The notes under the pieces are model-generated. The model searched no databases. It was not told the DNA's origin and was given only the letters and a program-made list of their open reading frames with translations. From NCBI GenBank assembly GCA_002352605.1, contig DEIP01000097.1:1-35951 (forward strand): a stretch of DNA of 35,951 nt. The letters are read 5' to 3'. The position numbers were made by a program, and so were the translations under genes. Each line of letters opens with the position of its first letter. Position 1 is the first letter of the stretch. This document shows positions 33,026 to 35,951 of the stretch, one piece after another. This DNA is from Desulfobacteraceae bacterium UBA2771. Its GTDB lineage: Bacteria > Desulfobacterota > Desulfobacteria > Desulfobacterales > Desulfosarcinaceae.

Positions 33026-34438
33026 ATGCGTGTGAGGATGCTGACAAAAAGCTGGTGTTGTCTGATTGTCTTGGGGAGTCTCTTGACGATGTCGGCATGT
33101 AATCAACCGCCGACACCAAACGATCTGGAAACGCTTCGATCCCTGGGTGAACTGGTGATGATCACCCGCAATAATTCTGCCTGCTATTATGAAGGCCCCC
33201 ATGGGCCCGCCGGCTTTGAGTACGACCTGGCCAAGGCCTTTGCCGATCATCTGGGCCTTGATCTTCGCGTACGGATCATTGAGACAGAAGCCGACATGAT
33301 TGCCGCCCTCAGGGCCGGTCAGGGCGATATCATTGCCGCCGGTTTCCCCTTTGGCCGCCAGTCGGCCCGCGCGCTTGCCTTGGGTCCGGGTTATATGGCG
33401 GTACGGCAGCAGGTGGTGGGGCGCCGCGGCGGTCCTGAAATCCAAAGCGAGAAAACCCTCGAGACCTATACCCTCTGGATGACTGACAGCAGTGCCCCCA
33501 TGGACGATCTGGAAACATTACGCCAGACCCACCCGGGCGTCAGTGGGCAGATGCTGACCGCCTACAAGGCCGAAGATCTACTCCGGATGGTGTGGCGCCG
33601 CTCCTTGCCGCTGGCGGTTGTGGATTCCAACACCATGGCCATGAACCATTATTATTATCCTGAACTGACCATCCTGATGACACTGGGGCCTGCTCGTCAA
33701 CTGAAATGGGCCACGGATCCGCGCAACCACCTGTTAATGCGGACCATCAACACCTGGTTCGGCCGCAAAGCGACCCGGGAGATGATCCGGGGGCTTGGCG
33801 ACCATTACTACGGCCATCTGAAATCCTTTGATTATGTCGATCTGGTCAGGTACCGCCGGCGAATTCACGTTCGGCTTCCCCGATACCGACCTTTTTTCGA
33901 AGCGGCGGCTAAAAAATATGAAATGGACTGGCGGCTCGTGGCTGCCCTGGCCTATCAGGAGTCCCATTGGGATCCTCGGGCCCAGAGCTATACCGGTGTG
34001 CGGGGGATCATGATGCTGACCCGTGAAACGGCAACGTCCATGGGATTGGAAAATCGCCTGGATGTGGAGGCATCGATTCTTGCGGGTACCCGCTATCTGG
34101 TCCGTCTGCATCGCCAGGTAGATCCGGCGGTGCCCGAGCCCGACCGCACCTTCATGGCACTGGCGGCCTACAACATTGGTTTCGGCCACCTGCAGGATGC
34201 CCGAATCCTTGCCGGCCGCTTCGGAAAACCGCACGACAGCTGGCATGGTGTCCGATCGGTGTTTCCGCTGCTGCGGCAGAAAAAATACTACCGCACCCTC
34301 GACCATCGTTATGCCCGGGGCCATGAAGCAGTCATCTTCGTGGATCGCATCCGGATCTATTACCGAATGCTCCAGGCGGCTTTGGATGCGGCGGCCCCTG
34401 ATCCGGGTGCGGATGACACCCCACCGGTGTATCGGTGA
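33026..34438 (+). CDS. mltF: MltF-like membrane-bound lytic transglycosylase
   Basis: The 470-residue lipoprotein has a signal ending LTMSAC (lipidated Cys near 25). A solute-binding protein-like domain, type SBP_bac_3, spans about 35-275 (ELVMITRNNSACYYEGPHGPAGFEYDLAKAFADHLGLDLRV, AALRAGQGDIIAAGF). A GH23 lytic transglycosylase domain then follows at about 290-450, with catalytic Glu312 (LAYQESHWDPRAQSYTGVRGIMMLT) and FMALAAYNIGFGHLQDAR. This is the MltF order; MltF cuts peptidoglycan and its N-terminal domain is a regulatory sensor that binds cell-wall peptides. An ATG at 33038 is a possible alternative start. The gene has its own promoter. Confidence 0.93.
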   Translation: MRVRMLTKSWCCLIVLGSLLTMSACNQPPTPNDLETLRSLGELVMITRNNSACYYEGPHGPAGFEYDLAKAFADHLGLDLRVRIIETEADMIAALRAGQGDIIAAGFPFGRQSARALALGPGYMAVRQQVVGRRGGPEIQSEKTLETYTLWMTDSSAPMDDLETLRQTHPGVSGQMLTAYKAEDLLRMVWRRSLPLAVVDSNTMAMNHYYYPELTILMTLGPARQLKWATDPRNHLLMRTINTWFGRKATREMIRGLGDHYYGHLKSFDYVDLVRYRRRIHVRLPRYRPFFEAAAKKYEMDWRLVAALAYQESHWDPRAQSYTGVRGIMMLTRETATSMGLENRLDVEASILAGTRYLVRLHRQVDPAVPEPDRTFMALAAYNIGFGHLQDARILAGRFGKPHDSWHGVRSVFPLLRQKKYYRTLDHRYARGHEAVIFVDRIRIYYRMLQAALDAAAPDPGADDTPPVYR

Positions 34439-34531
34439 CCTTTGCACAATGGCCACGAATGTGGTAGAGACAGCCGACGCGCCGCGAGCGCATCAGTGGA
34501 CCATTTAACCGTTCAGGAATGCAAAGGAAAA

Positions 34532-35281
34532 ATGCCAGGTACCATCGTTCAGATATATGAAATCCAGACCCCGGATGAAGCCCGGGCCATGATCGAACTG
34601 GGCGTGGATCACATCGGCAGCGTGGTCACTTCGCAAAGCGATCGACACGACCCCGTGATCTGCGAGACCGTTGCTCTGGTCCGGAAAATGGGCGCCGTCA
34701 GCAGCTTGATTCCCCTATATAGGGAGCCTGAGGCGGTTTTCGATACCCTGGACTACCACCGGCCCCATATCGTCCATTTTTGTGACACCCTCGACGACAG
34801 CCATTCGGTTGAGGATGCACTGGCGTTGCAAACGGTGGTAAGGCGACGCTTTCCGGAGATCCGGATCATGCGATCCATCCCCATCGGGCGGGCGGGCGGG
34901 GCATCCGCTGCGGCCGTGCTGGCGCTGGCGGCAAGGTTGGAGGCGCTGAGTGACTACTTTTTGACCGATACGCTGATCGAAGGGGCTGGCGATGCAGCCG
35001 GTGCCGATCAACCGGTAAACGACTTTATCGGCATCACCGGCTTGACCTGCGACTGGCAGGTGTCCGCTCAGTTGGTGGCCCAAAGCCGCATCCCCGTCGT
35101 TCTGGCCGGAGGCATTTCACCGGAGAACGTGGCCGCCGGCATTCGGCAGGTACGACCCTTTGGTGTGGACAGCTGCACCGGCACCAATGCCGTGGGCGAC
35201 AACGGCCGGCCCATGCGATTTAAAAAAGATCCGGACCGCGTCAGCACCCTGGTAGCGGAGACGCACCGCGTCGGCGGCTGA
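34532..35281 (+). CDS. TrpF-like (phosphoribosylanthranilate isomerase) TIM barrel, catalytic Cys missing
   Basis: The 249-residue protein starts at ATG 34532 (AAAGGA upstream; an earlier ATG at 34442 gives a poor N-terminus). The barrel end matches TrpF: ITGLTCDW (Asp of the catalytic DW), PVVLAGGISPENVAAGIRQVRPFGVDSCTGTN, the phosphate-binding motif, and a final RVSTLV helix. TrpF normally begins with VKICGIT/L, whose Cys is the general base; here the first strand reads TIVQIYEIQTPDEARAMIELGVDHIGSVV, with Tyr/Glu in place of Cys/Gly. Residues in the middle (about 75-190) are also longer than in TrpF. It may be a paralogue with another substrate. The gene is between mltF and efp, not in a trp operon. 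Confidence 0.7.
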   Translation: MPGTIVQIYEIQTPDEARAMIELGVDHIGSVVTSQSDRHDPVICETVALVRKMGAVSSLIPLYREPEAVFDTLDYHRPHIVHFCDTLDDSHSVEDALALQTVVRRRFPEIRIMRSIPIGRAGGASAAAVLALAARLEALSDYFLTDTLIEGAGDAAGADQPVNDFIGITGLTCDWQVSAQLVAQSRIPVVLAGGISPENVAAGIRQVRPFGVDSCTGTNAVGDNGRPMRFKKDPDRVSTLVAETHRVGG

Positions 35282-35335
35282 TATCGAAATGAGCGGGAAC
35301 CATCATCTGCGAAACCCGAGGGAGGGCACAACCCC

Positions 35336-35896
35336 ATGTATGAGAGCAGTGATTTACGTAAAGGACTGAAGATCGAGATCGACGGCGATCCCTATGTGGT
35401 CGTTCAGTTCGAGTTTGTCAAACCCGGCAAGGGACAGTCACTTTACAAATGCCGGCTCAAAAATATGATCAGCGGTTCACAGTTCGACAAGACCTATCGA
35501 TCCGGTGAGAAATTTAAGGAAGCCAACCTGGAAGCGGTGGAGATGGAGTATCTCTACTTTGATGGAAGCGCCTATTGTTTCATGAACTCGTCCAACTATG
35601 AACAGGAGTTTCTCTCCGAGGAGCAAGTGGGCGACGCCAAGGCTTTTCTTAAAGAAAATACCGTGTGCAATGTCCTCATGTTCGATAAAAAAGCCCTGGA
35701 TATCTCGCTGCCCAATTTCGTGGAGCTAACCATCACCGACGCGGAACCCTGGGCCAAAGGGGATACCGCCGCCGGGTCCACCAAACCGGCCACCTTGGAA
35801 ACCGGCCACGTGGTTCAGGTGCCGCCCTTTGTCAACGAGGGGGAAAAAATCCGCATCGATACGCGCACCGGACAGTATGTGGAGCGGGTCAAGTAG
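35336..35896 (+). CDS. efp: elongation factor P
   Basis: The 186-residue protein has the three-domain beta-barrel layout and usual length of EF-P. Domain I contains FVKPGKGQSLYKCRLKN, with Lys32 in the loop tip (PGKGQ) that reaches the peptidyl transferase centre and is often modified by beta-lysylation. Domain II (GEKFKEANLEAVEMEYLYFDG, about 58-125) and domain III (TGHVVQVPPFVNEGEKIRIDTRTGQYVERV, about 155-186) follow. EF-P relieves stalling at polyproline runs. The tip KPGKGQ is the PGKG(Q/A) kind seen with EpmA-type modification, but no epm gene is in the window. AGGGAGG lies close to the ATG. Confidence 0.96.
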   Translation: MYESSDLRKGLKIEIDGDPYVVVQFEFVKPGKGQSLYKCRLKNMISGSQFDKTYRSGEKFKEANLEAVEMEYLYFDGSAYCFMNSSNYEQEFLSEEQVGDAKAFLKENTVCNVLMFDKKALDISLPNFVELTITDAEPWAKGDTAAGSTKPATLETGHVVQVPPFVNEGEKIRIDTRTGQYVERVK

Positions 35897-35951
35897 CGCC
35901 CGTTCATAAATAGTACCCGTCCAGAAATGAGGGATTTTGGTCGAGATCAAG

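Overview
The window looks like chromosomal DNA of a Gram-negative anaerobe of the Desulfobacterota, most likely a Desulfobacteraceae or Desulfosarcina-type sulfate reducer. This is inferred from protein style: a PfaA/PfaD polyunsaturated fatty acid synthase with a MerR-like partner, a GAF-LuxR protein with a long central helix, an HDOD protein with an N-terminal zinc ribbon, an AroF with a small N-terminal domain, and a hybrid PAS kinase. There is no 16S gene, tRNA, IS element, phage or CRISPR array, so the assignment is not proven.

Left part (1-6034): a secondary-lipid locus. The minus strand carries the first 1183 codons of a PfaA-type synthase (KS, AT, long linker, first ACP), which runs off the left edge. 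pfaD (enoyl reductase) is also on the minus strand, further right. Between them, on the plus strand, lies a MerR-like regulator whose 3' end overlaps pfaD. Both promoter regions hold a TATAAYAAC element, a candidate operator.

6153-9534: a tight minus-strand run (Xaa-Pro peptidase, XerD-type recombinase, HD phosphohydrolase), and a divergent hotdog thioesterase with a good sigma-70 promoter.

9623-14899: plus-strand housekeeping and envelope genes: elbB, a BamE-like lipoprotein, an unknown protein, a LysM lytic transglycosylase, a molybdenum-carrier-like protein and a divergent Nudix hydrolase. The last three are tightly packed. The run ends in a terminator. A large Cache/PAS hybrid kinase converges from the right.

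18482-23679: an MCE-like lipoprotein, a B12/radical-SAM protein with an unusual cysteine spacing coupled to a tRNA-dihydrouridine synthase, a single-domain response regulator, and a convergent GAF-LuxR regulator.

23854-28849: a small membrane peptide, a SMUG1-like uracil-DNA glycosylase, an FmdB zinc ribbon, and DAHP synthase. The aroF leader has a Trp-rich mini-ORF, a possible antiterminator and two terminators, i.e. a candidate tryptophan attenuator. Then come typA/bipA and a decayed 3-hydroxyacyl-CoA dehydrogenase fragment.

28850-35951: a PilZ membrane protein, a short DnaJ, an HPF/RaiA ribosome factor, a tandem-HTH protein, an HDOD protein, an MltF-like lytic transglycosylase, a TrpF-like protein lacking the usual catalytic cysteine, and elongation factor P.

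The strongest leads are the aroF attenuator, the pfa regulator with its shared operator-like sites, the radical-SAM/dus pair, and the TrpF-like protein.
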